In this document: positions 39,810 to 48,623 of the stretch, one piece after another | Layout of the letters: each line of letters starts with the position of its first letter | Numbering within the stretch: the stretch's first letter is position 1 | IMG/VR virus record: IMGVR_UViG_3300036770_001342 | Span: 1 to 64,000 of that record | Direction: 5' to 3' (one strand) | Source: a virus | Length of the DNA: 64,000 nucleotides | Program-made: the position numbers and the translations under genes | Notes under the pieces: generated by a model | Told to the model about the DNA's origin: nothing | Database searches by the model: none | Seen by the model: the letters and a program-made list of their open reading frames with translations, nothing else

Positions 39810-41331
39810 TGTTTAATTCCTGCTCATATTCTTGGCTGCCAGGATTAGCACTTTTTGGTTTTAAGACCCAACCTTCTTTCTCTGCTCTTTCTTTTAATTC
39901 ACTCACATAAGGCATTTGCTTACTGCTATCTCCATCAACTAATATTTCAATCATATTAGTATTAGTTTCGGGGATACTATCATACCATTCTACTAGTGTA
40001 GGGAATGCCTTTTTAAAATCTTTACCTCGTCTCTTATCATACTGCTGATGGAAAGTTTTAAAATCTCTTACTCTACTTTCAATGCTTGAGACATGATTAT
40101 GTCCCTGTTCAACTTCACGCAAATAAGCAATCAATCTGATAATGCTATCTTTTTCTATTTCAGCCAACAATGTGTTATCTGAATTTACTTTTAACCATTC
40201 TTCCAATGCATTGGCTCTTTCTTGTCTGATTTCTTGCGGCAGCGTAGTAGGGCTTTGAAAACTTGGAAAACGTAGTATGTTAAAACTCATCATGCAATGA
40301 TGTTTACCAAATTTTGCTTTCAATTTCAACATTTCATCCATAAATTCACAAATTGAAAATAAGCACAATGCATTGATTGTCATCATAATATTTGATGTTC
40401 TTACATTTCCGAACTCAATTGTGTCATTAAGATTTTTTAACCAATCATCCCAAACTAGTCCGTCACGTATGTACTCTGCTTGTATACCAAAGGCTTCGCA
40501 ACTAGTATACAAATCAAAATGTTTAAATGAATGTGACGCTTGATATAATCTTTTAACTAAAGCATTGTTACCTAAATTTGAATTTACAGCAAATCGTACA
40601 TTACAATCAGGATGTTCTAGCCACCAATCTACTAGTTTCCAAAAACTAGGACTCATAGTTGCTTCACCGCCGGTTACTCGCAATTCTTTTAAACTATGCT
40701 GTAGATCGTTTTCCCACCACTTCCAAAACGCTACGATATACGGACTGTCTGTATTTTCAATACCATATGGCTGTGCCCATGAACCGTCTTGTTTAAATGC
40801 TGCGGCACCGTCGCTAACTAGATTTTGATAGGGGCCATCCATTTTAATATCGTTTTGCCATTTAGTACTAAAACTAGCATTGCAATAACTGCAGGCAAAA
40901 TTACACAATGCATCGAAAGCAATTTCTAAGGTTTGAAGGTCTACATCCTCAGTGCTTCCATACTGAGTAACTGCTTTCATTAAGTCATCTTCTTTATAGA
41001 TAACCGATTTGTAAATTCTATCACTAACCTTATCTTTACCTAATCCTTCAATCTTCCAGCAATAATCACATTCTTTAGGTTTTTCACCTACGAGCATTTG
41101 CTGTCTTACTAATTTTTTATAAGAGGTATTATGCAAAGCCTTATAACTTTTTTCAAGTTCGTCCAATGGGATCTTATGTGCCGGAGGGTGATGGCAACTG
41201 GCAGTAGTACCGTTACCTAACCACACTGTGGCATTATACCATTTAGCACCGCAAAAACTTTCACTCTTACTATTAAGTACGCGGTCTCTATATTCTACAT
41301 ACGATTCATCTGGTTTTTTAAATAATGCCAT
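39790..41331 (-). CDS. Radical SAM protein with N-terminal cysteine module, copy 3
   Basis: 513 residues. Core cluster C143-x3-C147-x2-C150 in DALCNFACSYC, then TGGEATMSPSFW (GGEA in place of GGEP). The N-terminal module is C27, C46 in ASCHHPPAHKIPLDEL and C88-x2-C91 in ECDYCW. The CC pair of copies 1 and 2 is CH here. Close relative of copy 4. Coupled to copy 2. Confidence 0.85.
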   Translation of the reverse strand: MALFKKPDESYVEYRDRVLNSKSESFCGAKWYNATVWLGNGTTASCHHPPAHKIPLDELEKSYKALHNTSYKKLVRQQMLVGEKPKECDYCWKIEGLGKDKVSDRIYKSVIYKEDDLMKAVTQYGSTEDVDLQTLEIAFDALCNFACSYCNASFSTKWQNDIKMDGPYQNLVSDGAAAFKQDGSWAQPYGIENTDSPYIVAFWKWWENDLQHSLKELRVTGGEATMSPSFWKLVDWWLEHPDCNVRFAVNSNLGNNALVKRLYQASHSFKHFDLYTSCEAFGIQAEYIRDGLVWDDWLKNLNDTIEFGNVRTSNIMMTINALCLFSICEFMDEMLKLKAKFGKHHCMMSFNILRFPSFQSPTTLPQEIRQERANALEEWLKVNSDNTLLAEIEKDSIIRLIAYLREVEQGHNHVSSIESRVRDFKTFHQQYDKRRGKDFKKAFPTLVEWYDSIPETNTNMIEILVDGDSSKQMPYVSELKERAEKEGWVLKPKSANPGSQEYEQELNNENKAE

Positions 41332-41333
41332 AA

Positions 41334-42776
41334 TTATTTACCTGCTTCTTTTTTACATTCACTAAAGAATGTTTCATATTCGGGGAATGTTTCAACAAAA
41401 TTAGTATTCTTTCTACGATCATATTCTACAATGTACTCATAAAATTGTGATCGTAACAATTTACGTTTTTCTGGATTATGTTCAAGAGCATTCATTTCAT
41501 CTCTGACTACATAATACAATCTTTCAATTCGATTAATTTCATAATCATAAAAACCATTGCCGCACATAGGAGGCCAAAACAATACGTGAGGATTCTTATA
41601 TGCATGGCTTACACAATCTTCTAACACAGATAGAAATTCTTTTGGTAGTATCCATGCTGCCAAGAATTCTGGCCAACGAATATATGCTACGTCAAGTGAT
41701 ACTGGATGTTTGCGTACTGGTTGAACAGTGTATTTTAGTTTCATATCAATGACATCATTCATCATTTGTTTAAAACTAGTCAAACCCAAGGCATTAAACG
41801 CTGACATAATAGTTAAATGACTGTCGGGTATTTCTGCTAATACTCTATGGCAATTCTTTAACCAATAATCGTAATTTAAACCATAACGTATATACTCTGC
41901 TTTTTTACCATGACCTTCATTGCTGGTATACAACTTGAACATTTTGACACATTTTCTTTCTTGTATGATTTTCATCTTTTTCAAGAAACGTTCCATCAAC
42001 TCTTCCGGAACACCTAAATTACTATTGATGTTGAACTCTAATTGTGGTTGCGGGTTTTCAATTAGATAGTCAAGTACGCGATAAACTTGCTTGCTCATTA
42101 ATGGCTCACCGCCAGTAATTCTAAAAACTGACAGGTGTTTTACCGCATTTGGCCACCATTCCCAAAATGCATTAATATAGGGATTATCTTCGTGTACGGG
42201 TATAGGAAATTGTCCTACTTGTTTCAAGTAATCTAAACTATGCAGTGTGATGTTAGGTAGCACATAGGGGCCATGTTCTTGAATTTCTTGCTTCCATGTA
42301 GTGCTGAAAGCAGGACTACAGTACATACATTTGAAATTACACAATGTATCAAAACTAACTTCTAAGTAACTGGGATAAACATTTGCATCCCATGGCATAT
42401 TGGCTACGCGCTCAAGATGAGGTCTTGCCCAATTATCTGCACTTTTTGTAATTCTGTCACTATAAACTGTGTTATCACCTTTAGCATCTTCTGTGCGCCA
42501 GCAGTAATCACACTCTTTAGGGCGCTTGCCCTCTAACATCATTTTTCTTTGTTCTTTTTTGAATTTGGTGTTATGTAGCGCGTGAGGCGATATTGCTAGT
42601 TCTTCCAAGGGAATTTTATGCGGACTTGGATGGTGACAACTATGAGTTAATCCTGCACCCAAATGTAATGATACTTGATTCCATTTTGCCACACAAAAAC
42701 TAGGACTGACTTTATCTAATGCTTCCTTAGTTTCTTTAAATTGGTCGGATTTTTCGTACTGAGTACTTGTTGACAT
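41334..42776 (-). CDS. Radical SAM protein with N-terminal cysteine module, copy 4
   Basis: 480 residues. Core cluster C146-x3-C150-x2-C153 in DTLCNFKCMYC, and TGGEPLMSKQVY. N-terminal module C28, C47 in SCHHPSPHKIPLEEL and C89-x2-C92 in ECDYCW. It matches copy 3 along most of its length (HxxHKIPLxEL, ALHNTxxKK, PKECDYCW). It is the first of the four on the transcript, and its ribosome-binding site is covered by the hairpin at 42769-42793, next to a TCTAAATA element. Confidence 0.85.
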   Translation of the reverse strand: MSTSTQYEKSDQFKETKEALDKVSPSFCVAKWNQVSLHLGAGLTHSCHHPSPHKIPLEELAISPHALHNTKFKKEQRKMMLEGKRPKECDYCWRTEDAKGDNTVYSDRITKSADNWARPHLERVANMPWDANVYPSYLEVSFDTLCNFKCMYCSPAFSTTWKQEIQEHGPYVLPNITLHSLDYLKQVGQFPIPVHEDNPYINAFWEWWPNAVKHLSVFRITGGEPLMSKQVYRVLDYLIENPQPQLEFNINSNLGVPEELMERFLKKMKIIQERKCVKMFKLYTSNEGHGKKAEYIRYGLNYDYWLKNCHRVLAEIPDSHLTIMSAFNALGLTSFKQMMNDVIDMKLKYTVQPVRKHPVSLDVAYIRWPEFLAAWILPKEFLSVLEDCVSHAYKNPHVLFWPPMCGNGFYDYEINRIERLYYVVRDEMNALEHNPEKRKLLRSQFYEYIVEYDRRKNTNFVETFPEYETFFSECKKEAGK

Positions 42777-42793
42777 CGTTCACCTATGTCAAC
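42769..42793 (-). promoter_or_regulatory. Hairpin covering the first radical SAM start
   Basis: GTTGACAT (42793-42786), 9-nt loop AGGTGAACG with the ribosome-binding site, ATGTCAAC (42776-42769) that includes the start codon. Perfect 8-bp stem. Confidence 0.65.
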
Positions 42794-42801
42794 TATTTAG
42801 A
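42794..42801 (-). promoter_or_regulatory. Late-promoter-like TCTAAATA
   Basis: TCTAAATA at 42801-42794 abuts the left arm of the hairpin. With T4 spacing, RNA would begin near 42788 and lack most of that arm, leaving AGGTGA free. Confidence 0.45.
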
Positions 42802-42807
42802 GGGATT

Positions 42808-43761
42808 TTACCATCCTTCTATCTTTCTTATAATATCAATTTCTCTTACTAATGGACCCATATTGTACTTGTCGTGATTATAATGTCGTTTAAAAAATTT
42901 ACTTTGTTCTGGATCTAACACAGACATAGGCAAATCTAGTTTATCTCGCAAAATATTTCCTATAATATCAATCTCTGTTTTAGGATCTTTACTTTTAAAT
43001 TCTTCCCATAGTATAGAAAAATTATCAAACCACATCACATCTTTATGATCCCAAGTTGATAGCATTGTCATATATGTACCCAATCTAGCACCATATATTG
43101 CCCACAAGCCGTTTTCAACGTCACTGCCTACATTATGCCATATAGTTAAATGATTAAAGTTTCTTCCCGGGACGCGATTTTTAAATTCATCTACACTGGG
43201 TTTACAACCCCTCTCCAAGCACATTTTAACGCCTTCACGAAATCCTGCACGCCATGCTTGAAAAGGTGTATAATTGGGATAAGTTATGCTGTAGCAATCA
43301 TACATATGCCAGTATAGATTATCTTTAGTGCCGTCCATACAGAAATCTACTTGAGTATGGTCGCTGCCGTCAGTATTTTCATGAGTTTTCATGTTCATGA
43401 CATAATCTTTTGTCCATGAACTCATCCCACCATTGCCATAACGCAATCCATTAATGTTATTAATTGCTTTCCATCTGAATTGTGCTAGGTGGGCGTTAGC
43501 AGGTGCATCTGTAAAATCTAATTGTAGGTTAAAGAAACTCTCTTCGGGCATATTATCGCCATCAATAAGAATAAAGCGTTCTGTGTCGCTGGCTTCAGCA
43601 GCGGCTTTATGCGCTGCATCACTACCCTTTACGCCGTCAACACGTTTAGCATAAGGAACCATATTCTTAATTTTAAGCCAAAATTCTTCTTTTTGCGGTT
43701 CGTCGTAACTTAAATAAATGCAGTCTAAATCAGCGATATCAATTATTTCATCAGAGTTCAT
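42808..43761 (-). CDS. Glycosyltransferase-like protein with DxD motif
   Basis: 317 residues. LDCIYLSYDEPQKEEFW opens the fold; KRVDGVKGSDAAHKAAAEAS with FILIDGDNMPEESF follows, where DGDN (67-70) resembles the metal/nucleotide-sugar DxD of GT-A enzymes. FQAWRAGFREGVKM (about 178-191) matches the C-terminal domain of the 2097-residue repeat protein. Likely an active sugar transferase and an ancestor-like form of the giant's last domain. Overlaps the next upstream gene by 11 nt. Confidence 0.7.
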   Translation of the reverse strand: MNSDEIIDIADLDCIYLSYDEPQKEEFWLKIKNMVPYAKRVDGVKGSDAAHKAAAEASDTERFILIDGDNMPEESFFNLQLDFTDAPANAHLAQFRWKAINNINGLRYGNGGMSSWTKDYVMNMKTHENTDGSDHTQVDFCMDGTKDNLYWHMYDCYSITYPNYTPFQAWRAGFREGVKMCLERGCKPSVDEFKNRVPGRNFNHLTIWHNVGSDVENGLWAIYGARLGTYMTMLSTWDHKDVMWFDNFSILWEEFKSKDPKTEIDIIGNILRDKLDLPMSVLDPEQSKFFKRHYNHDKYNMGPLVREIDIIRKIEGW

Positions 43762-44107
43762 ATGTTGATAACTTCCATTGTTTACTATTTACATCGTCTA
43801 GAGTAGTCAGTATACTAATATCATCTTTAGCGCAACTTATCCCGTTACTATCTGGTTTATATTTGGATATAATTGCTCCCGAATTTAGTTTAACTAATTT
43901 ACCGTTTTGAACTTTTAAATCATATCTACATTCTGCATAAGTCTGTGCATCAATAATTAAAAAATTACCTTCGGGTTTATCGCAAGTATAAAATAAAATT
44001 TTTCCATTTTCATCGTAATATAATCGAAATTGTGTAGGTTCATACTGAACCTCTTCTGCTATTAGGTATTCTATACCGTCAATTTCTACAACTTTTAAAC
44101 GTTCCAT
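43751..44107 (-). CDS. Uncharacterised small protein
   Basis: 118 residues, beta-rich (MERLKVVEIDGIEYLIAEEV; FRLYYDENGKILFYTCDKPEGN). This shape recurs in short proteins next to phage tail genes, but no domain can be named. It overlaps both neighbours (11 and 13 nt), indicating co-translation. Possibly a structural accessory protein. Confidence 0.65.
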   Translation of the reverse strand: MERLKVVEIDGIEYLIAEEVQYEPTQFRLYYDENGKILFYTCDKPEGNFLIIDAQTYAECRYDLKVQNGKLVKLNSGAIISKYKPDSNGISCAKDDISILTTLDDVNSKQWKLSTYEL

Positions 44108-44895
44108 GCCAAACTCAACTCATTACTAAATTTTTTAACATGATAGTGAAAAGGATATTTTTGCGGTATAGTATTAATTCTTAAAGTATGGGATAATATT
44201 TCGTACACTAATTCATTAGTCCAATCTTCAGTTTTTAACAGATTGATCATTTGTTTCATATGTACCATACTCATTTCTGTAAATGTAGGCATGGTAGTTT
44301 TTTCAGTGCCTATAATATGACAAGCAATAGCGTATACCCAATCAGTAGTTGCTTCTTCGTCTATTTTACATTTTAATATTTTTCTAAATTCATCCCAATT
44401 TTGAAAAATTATTTTAACCATTTCAAAAAATTGTTTGGCCGTATCTGACTTCTTAAAATAGGTTAAAGCATTATAACAATCAGGCAATTTGTTTTGATCA
44501 ATAAACGTTCTATAATACCTAACATCGCTAATATCTTGTTTAAAATTTCTAATCGTGGTTGATACAACTACATCTTGTTGCGAAAGTATGTCCCACCAGT
44601 ATTCTATAGAAGATGGTATATACATGTCTGCTTCAAGTTTAATAGTGTGGTCATAGGGACTTGCTTCATACACTTGCCAGTCATTAATTAATTTCCATTG
44701 GCTGTTAGGTGCTTGGTCTCCATATGGTAATGCAATAACTTTATCGAAAAAATTACTATGATCTACATCGTCTGTTATTAATGATATATTAGATGAAGGC
44801 ATTACTTTTCTTATACTGTGTGCCAAAATTTCAGCACATTTGACATAATCTACTGATTCAGTATTTTGAGCAAGTATTACGTATCCTCTACTCAT
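44095..44895 (-). CDS. Glycosyltransferase-like protein, tandem copy A (family-8-like)
   Basis: 266 residues. RGYVILAQNTESVDYVKCAEILAHSIR (3-29) is the opening, SPYDHTIKLEADMYI (79-93) contains the E-x-D that stands at the DxD position, and NALTYFKKSDTAKQFFE follows. The layout resembles glycogenin-type GT8 proteins, which use a nucleotide sugar. Copy B upstream has a proper DVD. Linked by ATGA. Confidence 0.65.
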   Translation of the reverse strand: MSRGYVILAQNTESVDYVKCAEILAHSIRKVMPSSNISLITDDVDHSNFFDKVIALPYGDQAPNSQWKLINDWQVYEASPYDHTIKLEADMYIPSSIEYWWDILSQQDVVVSTTIRNFKQDISDVRYYRTFIDQNKLPDCYNALTYFKKSDTAKQFFEMVKIIFQNWDEFRKILKCKIDEEATTDWVYAIACHIIGTEKTTMPTFTEMSMVHMKQMINLLKTEDWTNELVYEILSHTLRINTIPQKYPFHYHVKKFSNELSLAWNV

Positions 44896-45698
44896 TTGAT
44901 AAGATCCATAAAAATATCTTTATTAATAATATGAAAATCCATATCTTTTACAACAATATATTCCTTTTTAATTTTATTACGCAACCATTTATCATAAACA
45001 ATAGTATATTCAGTATTATATAACTCATCGTTGTTCTTATAGACAAAAGTTTTTGGTCCAATATGCATTAAATTCCAAGGTATTATATCATTGCTAATAT
45101 CTATATGCCCATTTACGATACGTAGTGCTAATGTAAGACCGTAATCATTTCTATACGTATCAGTAGAAAACTTATGAATATTAGCGTAGTGTTCATAATT
45201 TTCTTGAACCATTTTTAAACATTCAAAAATTTGTTTAACTTTTTGTGTTTTTTTAAATGCAACTACAGTAGCCCAAACTGTAGGCAAATTAATACCTTGT
45301 CCTAAATACTCTTCTTTTGTATAGTCATCCATTAAAAAAGATATTGTTTTATGGCAGACAAAATCATTCATGATTTCAAATGTTTTGTTAAGCCTATCAC
45401 TATTAACTACATAATCAACATCTAGCAGTAATGTTTCATCGTATGGACTTAATTCATAACTGCGATAGCGCCCTTTATTTAACCAAACTCTACCCTGTAA
45501 TTGATTGTTGTTATCGCTATCTATAACTATTACTTTATCAAATGTGTTATCTGTAACTGTAGATAATGACGCTTTGTCTGTAATTAATGTTGATGGTAAT
45601 TTTAAAAAATGACTTACACGCTTTGCTGTAAACTCTGCCATTTTAACATAATTATATTCCGGTGAGTTGAAAGCAAACAACAATACACCTCTTGTCAT
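44892..45698 (-). CDS. Glycosyltransferase-like protein, tandem copy B (family-8-like)
   Basis: 268 residues. RGVLLFAFNSPEYNYVKMAEF (3-23) and SPYDETLLLDVDYVVNSD (84-101) with D93-V-D95 as the DxD metal-binding motif; WATVVAFKKTQKVKQIFE parallels copy A. Same length and layout as copy A, so they arose by tandem duplication. Probably adds a sugar to a surface or virion glycan. ATGA junctions at both ends. Confidence 0.68.
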   Translation of the reverse strand: MTRGVLLFAFNSPEYNYVKMAEFTAKRVSHFLKLPSTLITDKASLSTVTDNTFDKVIVIDSDNNNQLQGRVWLNKGRYRSYELSPYDETLLLDVDYVVNSDRLNKTFEIMNDFVCHKTISFLMDDYTKEEYLGQGINLPTVWATVVAFKKTQKVKQIFECLKMVQENYEHYANIHKFSTDTYRNDYGLTLALRIVNGHIDISNDIIPWNLMHIGPKTFVYKNNDELYNTEYTIVYDKWLRNKIKKEYIVVKDMDFHIINKDIFMDLIK

Positions 45699-46003
45699 CT
45701 TTTAGTCTCTAATAGTTTATATTCTTTATAATATTCTTGCATAACTGTTTCATAAACAGTTTTTAATTTCTCAAGTAGTTGCAGTCTATCAACTTCGACT
45801 GGATTGTTATGTGTATCTATTAATACTACTTTATCACTAGTAAAAGATTGTAGTGTGGCTATAGTGGTGGCATCTGCTTTCCACAATCCGTTTTGTTCGG
45901 CAATTAAAATTTTACTGCTATATTTTTCACGCAAGTATTCTTTTGCTGAATTATGACTAAATCTCGCTTTTGCTTCCGATAGTAAGGTTTGGACGTCCAT
46001 CAT
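45695..46003 (-). CDS. Uncharacterised helical protein
   Basis: 102 residues. DVQTLLSEAKARFSHNSAKEYLREKY and the C-terminal LEKLKTVYETVMQEYYKEYKLLETK are amphipathic helices around a short beta segment (KVVLIDTHNNPVEVDR). It is the first gene after a late promoter and links the structural block to the glycan island. Its ribosome-binding site lies inside the hairpin at 45989-46017. Function unknown. Confidence 0.68.
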   Translation of the reverse strand: MMDVQTLLSEAKARFSHNSAKEYLREKYSSKILIAEQNGLWKADATTIATLQSFTSDKVVLIDTHNNPVEVDRLQLLEKLKTVYETVMQEYYKEYKLLETKR

Positions 46004-46017
46004 TATGCCTCGTCCAA
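45989..46017 (-). promoter_or_regulatory. Hairpin enclosing ribosome-binding site and start codon
   Basis: TTGGACG (46017-46011), a 15-nt loop with AGG and ATGATG, CGTCCAA (45995-45989). Perfect 7-bp stem. Confidence 0.6.
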
Positions 46018-46018
46018 G

Positions 46019-46026
46019 TATTTAGA
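46019..46026 (-). promoter_or_regulatory. Late-promoter-like TCTAAATA
   Basis: TCTAAATA at 46026-46019 sits one base before the hairpin's left arm. RNA from it would begin near 46013 and lose part of that arm. Same layout as at 42794-42801. Confidence 0.45.
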
Positions 46027-46052
46027 TATGGGATTTTTACCTAATAAATTTA

Positions 46053-47003
46053 TTAGGCTACTGAGTTACTACCAGTTAATGTAATGGTGCCCCAAGTATT
46101 TGAAATATTTGTTGCTGAGGGCGGGGCTACAGTCAATGTGCATGTTGAACCGCTACCCAATACACCGTTACCGCTTATCTTATCTAGTACCACGTTAACA
46201 TAAACAATGCTACCATTATCACTGTTACTACCCTGTACTCCATTTGTACGGGCATATCCTAACACCTGCACTGTTGCAGTATATGGTGCTGTACCTGAAT
46301 TTTGATCAAAAATTGTTGTATTGCCTGTGCTTAGGCCAAAATAACCATTATTGGTTCCGATAGATTCTACTGAGCCGCTACCACCAATTTTAGTAACACC
46401 GTTATATGCTGTACCAGCAATAGTGCGTGAACCGCTGTTTTGACCACTAATCACAATTGTACCTACTGCTGTACATAATGTATTCATCGCAGCATTAATA
46501 CCTGCTGTTGTGTTAGCGTGGGTAACGCTAAATTTTAATTGTCCGCCTGCATTGAAGAAGTAACGTGCTGCATCACCGTTAGCAAAAGAACAAGTAAATG
46601 CAAAGTTTGCATAGTCTGTCCATGATGAAGCAGTTGTTTGTGTATTTGATGATGTAGTGCCCTGTGATGCTGCATTGCCTTTATTAGTATTAATATTTGT
46701 AATAGCAGTGCCTAATCCAGATAAGAATGTTACGACTCCGCCTGAACTTGGTGCAGTTAATCCTGTGCTTGCGCCACCCTGGTGTGCGTTTGCACTATTA
46801 ATACTATTAATCATGCTTGCCCAGTTAGTTGCTGCTACTGTTTGTCCTGCAGCAACGTTGCTTATTGCTGTTTGACCGTAACCTGTTTGGCCGCCGCCGG
46901 TAGCCCAAACTGCATTAACAGTAGAACTACTAGTAGTAGGATTTCCACCTGCGCGAGTGTTAAAATCAGAAGCCTCAACTAAACCAAATTGTGCGTAACT
47001 CAT
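46053..47003 (-). CDS. Virion structural protein, Gly/Ala/Ser/Thr-rich
   Basis: 316 residues with strong bias for Gly, Ala, Ser, Thr and Asn. MSYAQFGLVEASDFNTRAGG opens the protein; helical ends flank a long stretch of short beta-type units. No enzymatic motif. Such composition is typical of phage tail or fibre components. GATAAATA at 47031-47038 and AGGA precede the start. Confidence 0.72.
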   Translation of the reverse strand: MSYAQFGLVEASDFNTRAGGNPTTSSSTVNAVWATGGGQTGYGQTAISNVAAGQTVAATNWASMINSINSANAHQGGASTGLTAPSSGGVVTFLSGLGTAITNINTNKGNAASQGTTSSNTQTTASSWTDYANFAFTCSFANGDAARYFFNAGGQLKFSVTHANTTAGINAAMNTLCTAVGTIVISGQNSGSRTIAGTAYNGVTKIGGSGSVESIGTNNGYFGLSTGNTTIFDQNSGTAPYTATVQVLGYARTNGVQGSNSDNGSIVYVNVVLDKISGNGVLGSGSTCTLTVAPPSATNISNTWGTITLTGSNSVA

Positions 47004-47030
47004 GTATGAAATCCTATAAACTTATGAATA

Positions 47031-47038
47031 TATTTATC
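47031..47038 (-). promoter_or_regulatory. T4-type late promoter GATAAATA
   Basis: GATAAATA at 47038-47031, overlapping the previous stop codon and 28 nt ahead of the ATG at 47003. Confidence 0.6.
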
Positions 47039-47978
47039 TTATAGTTACAATCGCCTGGACTACACCCATTTCTGCATCTGTTTTAGTTTCTAATGCGCGA
47101 CCTATAGTATTAAACGCTGTGGCCTCGCCGTCTTTTGCTGCTCTAGCACAGCCATTGCCTGCGCTAACTAAACGCTGACCTTTTACTACTGGACCTACAA
47201 CATTAACATTGACGCGACCAGATACAGCAACCGGCGGGTGAGTATTATCGTCACCTGCACCTGCGTTCATTAGATATCCTGCTGTATGTGATATAACGCC
47301 GAAAATATCTTCGCTTAATTCATATTTGACCGCAGTAATTTCTTTACTACCGCCCAATTGGACAACTGTACCTGCATCATATGTTTGATCTGCTTCAAAA
47401 CGTTCAGCAAGGTCAGCATAAGTTGATTGCAATCTTGATCCTGCAGTTAATGTCCAGTTACCAGTAAGCGAACCTGCAGTACCTGCAGATCCTGTAGTGA
47501 TAACTTGTGTAGTAAGATTGCCTATGTTAGCATTTGTGATATTAGCAGTCTGTATGGTTGCAGTACCTGCGATGCTAATTGTCTGACATGCAATATTAGG
47601 AACTGATAAGTTATTCGTAATAATTGCATTGTTTGCGCTAATCGTACCGATGACCGTTACGCCACCGAATGTCGTGTTACCGCTAGCACTAGTAGTTGCT
47701 AATGATAACCAATTAGCAGCAATTGCTTCACCATCTTCCGGGCAAACATATAACGTTGAATTATTAGTGTTGTACCACAATTGACCGCGCAACGGGTTAG
47801 CAGGAGGTTCGGTACTTGCAAAATTTTCTGTTAGATGTACAAAGTTCGTGTCTAAAACTTGTCCATAACCAGCGTAGTTTCTACCAGGTAGCCCTAATGA
47901 GGTACTATCTGTGTTAATTTGACCGTCAGCGATAGTTGTTAATACTTGTCCATCGCTTTTTACAATCGTATATGCCAT
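47034..47978 (-). CDS. Virion structural protein with peptidase-G2-like C-terminal domain
   Basis: 314 residues. The N-terminal 150 residues carry LWYNTNNSTLYV, a motif of phage tail-associated proteins, then beta-helical repeats (ITNANIGNLTTQVITTG). The C-terminal domain (about residues 195-314) begins YADLAERFEADQTYDAGTVV and continues with GVISHTAGYLMNAG and VVKGQRLV, resembling the G2-type intramolecular chaperone/autoprotease domain of phage fibres. Whether it cleaves itself is not readable. Confidence 0.75.
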   Translation of the reverse strand: MAYTIVKSDGQVLTTIADGQINTDSTSLGLPGRNYAGYGQVLDTNFVHLTENFASTEPPANPLRGQLWYNTNNSTLYVCPEDGEAIAANWLSLATTSASGNTTFGGVTVIGTISANNAIITNNLSVPNIACQTISIAGTATIQTANITNANIGNLTTQVITTGSAGTAGSLTGNWTLTAGSRLQSTYADLAERFEADQTYDAGTVVQLGGSKEITAVKYELSEDIFGVISHTAGYLMNAGAGDDNTHPPVAVSGRVNVNVVGPVVKGQRLVSAGNGCARAAKDGEATAFNTIGRALETKTDAEMGVVQAIVTIR

Positions 47979-47999
47979 ATCTAATAAACTCCGCTTTTG

Positions 48000-48007
48000 T
48001 ATTTATC
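48000..48007 (-). promoter_or_regulatory. T4-type late promoter GATAAATA
   Basis: GATAAATA at 48007-48000, 21 nt ahead of the ATG at 47978, with GGAG between. Confidence 0.6.
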
Positions 48008-48008
48008 T

Positions 48009-48623
48009 CTATATAGTTAATAGGTTTGTGAGACTCTGTATTCTCACTGTATAATCTATCTGTATCTGACGATTTAGTGACTTTTGTACAGGGTGGAATA
48101 TAACATGAGTCAATAGTCTAGTTATAACATTACCCTCGTTGTCGGTTCCGTAATTGGCTAGTAGTCCTAATTCATCAAATATATAATCTGAATCTGTTTG
48201 TGTACTATTGTCGAAGGCGCCCTGTCCTGCAGGTTCACCGTAATCTAATAAACAAGATACTAAAATGTCGCTATACAATTTACCAGAAGTATGATTTACT
48301 GTCATTTTGTTGCGTGTCGGGTCTAGATTAAACACGCTGGTATCGTCAACAATTTTAGCATATGTTTCGTTGTATAAAGCAGCATTTTGACCTGTAGTGT
48401 TGGGTGGCAAATAAGTAATAATACCGGTTTCGTCTACTGACGCTCCACCATTACCAAATGCCATTTGATATATTTCGCCATATCCACGATTACTTAATGT
48501 GTCGGCTAATGCTTCACTCATGTTTTCGTAGTTGATAGCATTTTTCTTATCTACGAAAACTTCTAAAGAGTTAGGGTCGTAGATTTTTAAAAATCCTTCA
48601 ATTTTATAGGATACAGTTATCAT
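48009..48623 (-). CDS. Virion structural protein
   Basis: 204 residues. ITVSYKIEGFLKIYDPNSLEVFVDKKNAI opens it, then a soluble alpha/beta pattern with DYTVRIQSL near the end. The IYDPN...FV.K element also appears in the small gene just upstream. Position between fibre genes and late promoters indicates a virion role. Start joined to the upstream stop as TAATG. Confidence 0.7.
   Translation of the reverse strand: MITVSYKIEGFLKIYDPNSLEVFVDKKNAINYENMSEALADTLSNRGYGEIYQMAFGNGGASVDETGIITYLPPNTTGQNAALYNETYAKIVDDTSVFNLDPTRNKMTVNHTSGKLYSDILVSCLLDYGEPAGQGAFDNSTQTDSDYIFDELGLLANYGTDNEGNVITRLLTHVIFHPVQKSLNRQIQIDYTVRIQSLTNLLTI

Noticed and set aside
46040-46057. Perfect palindrome CCTAATAAATTTATTAGG as a terminator
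   Set aside because: It is AT-rich with no U tract in the leftward direction and overlaps the stop codon; too weak to call.
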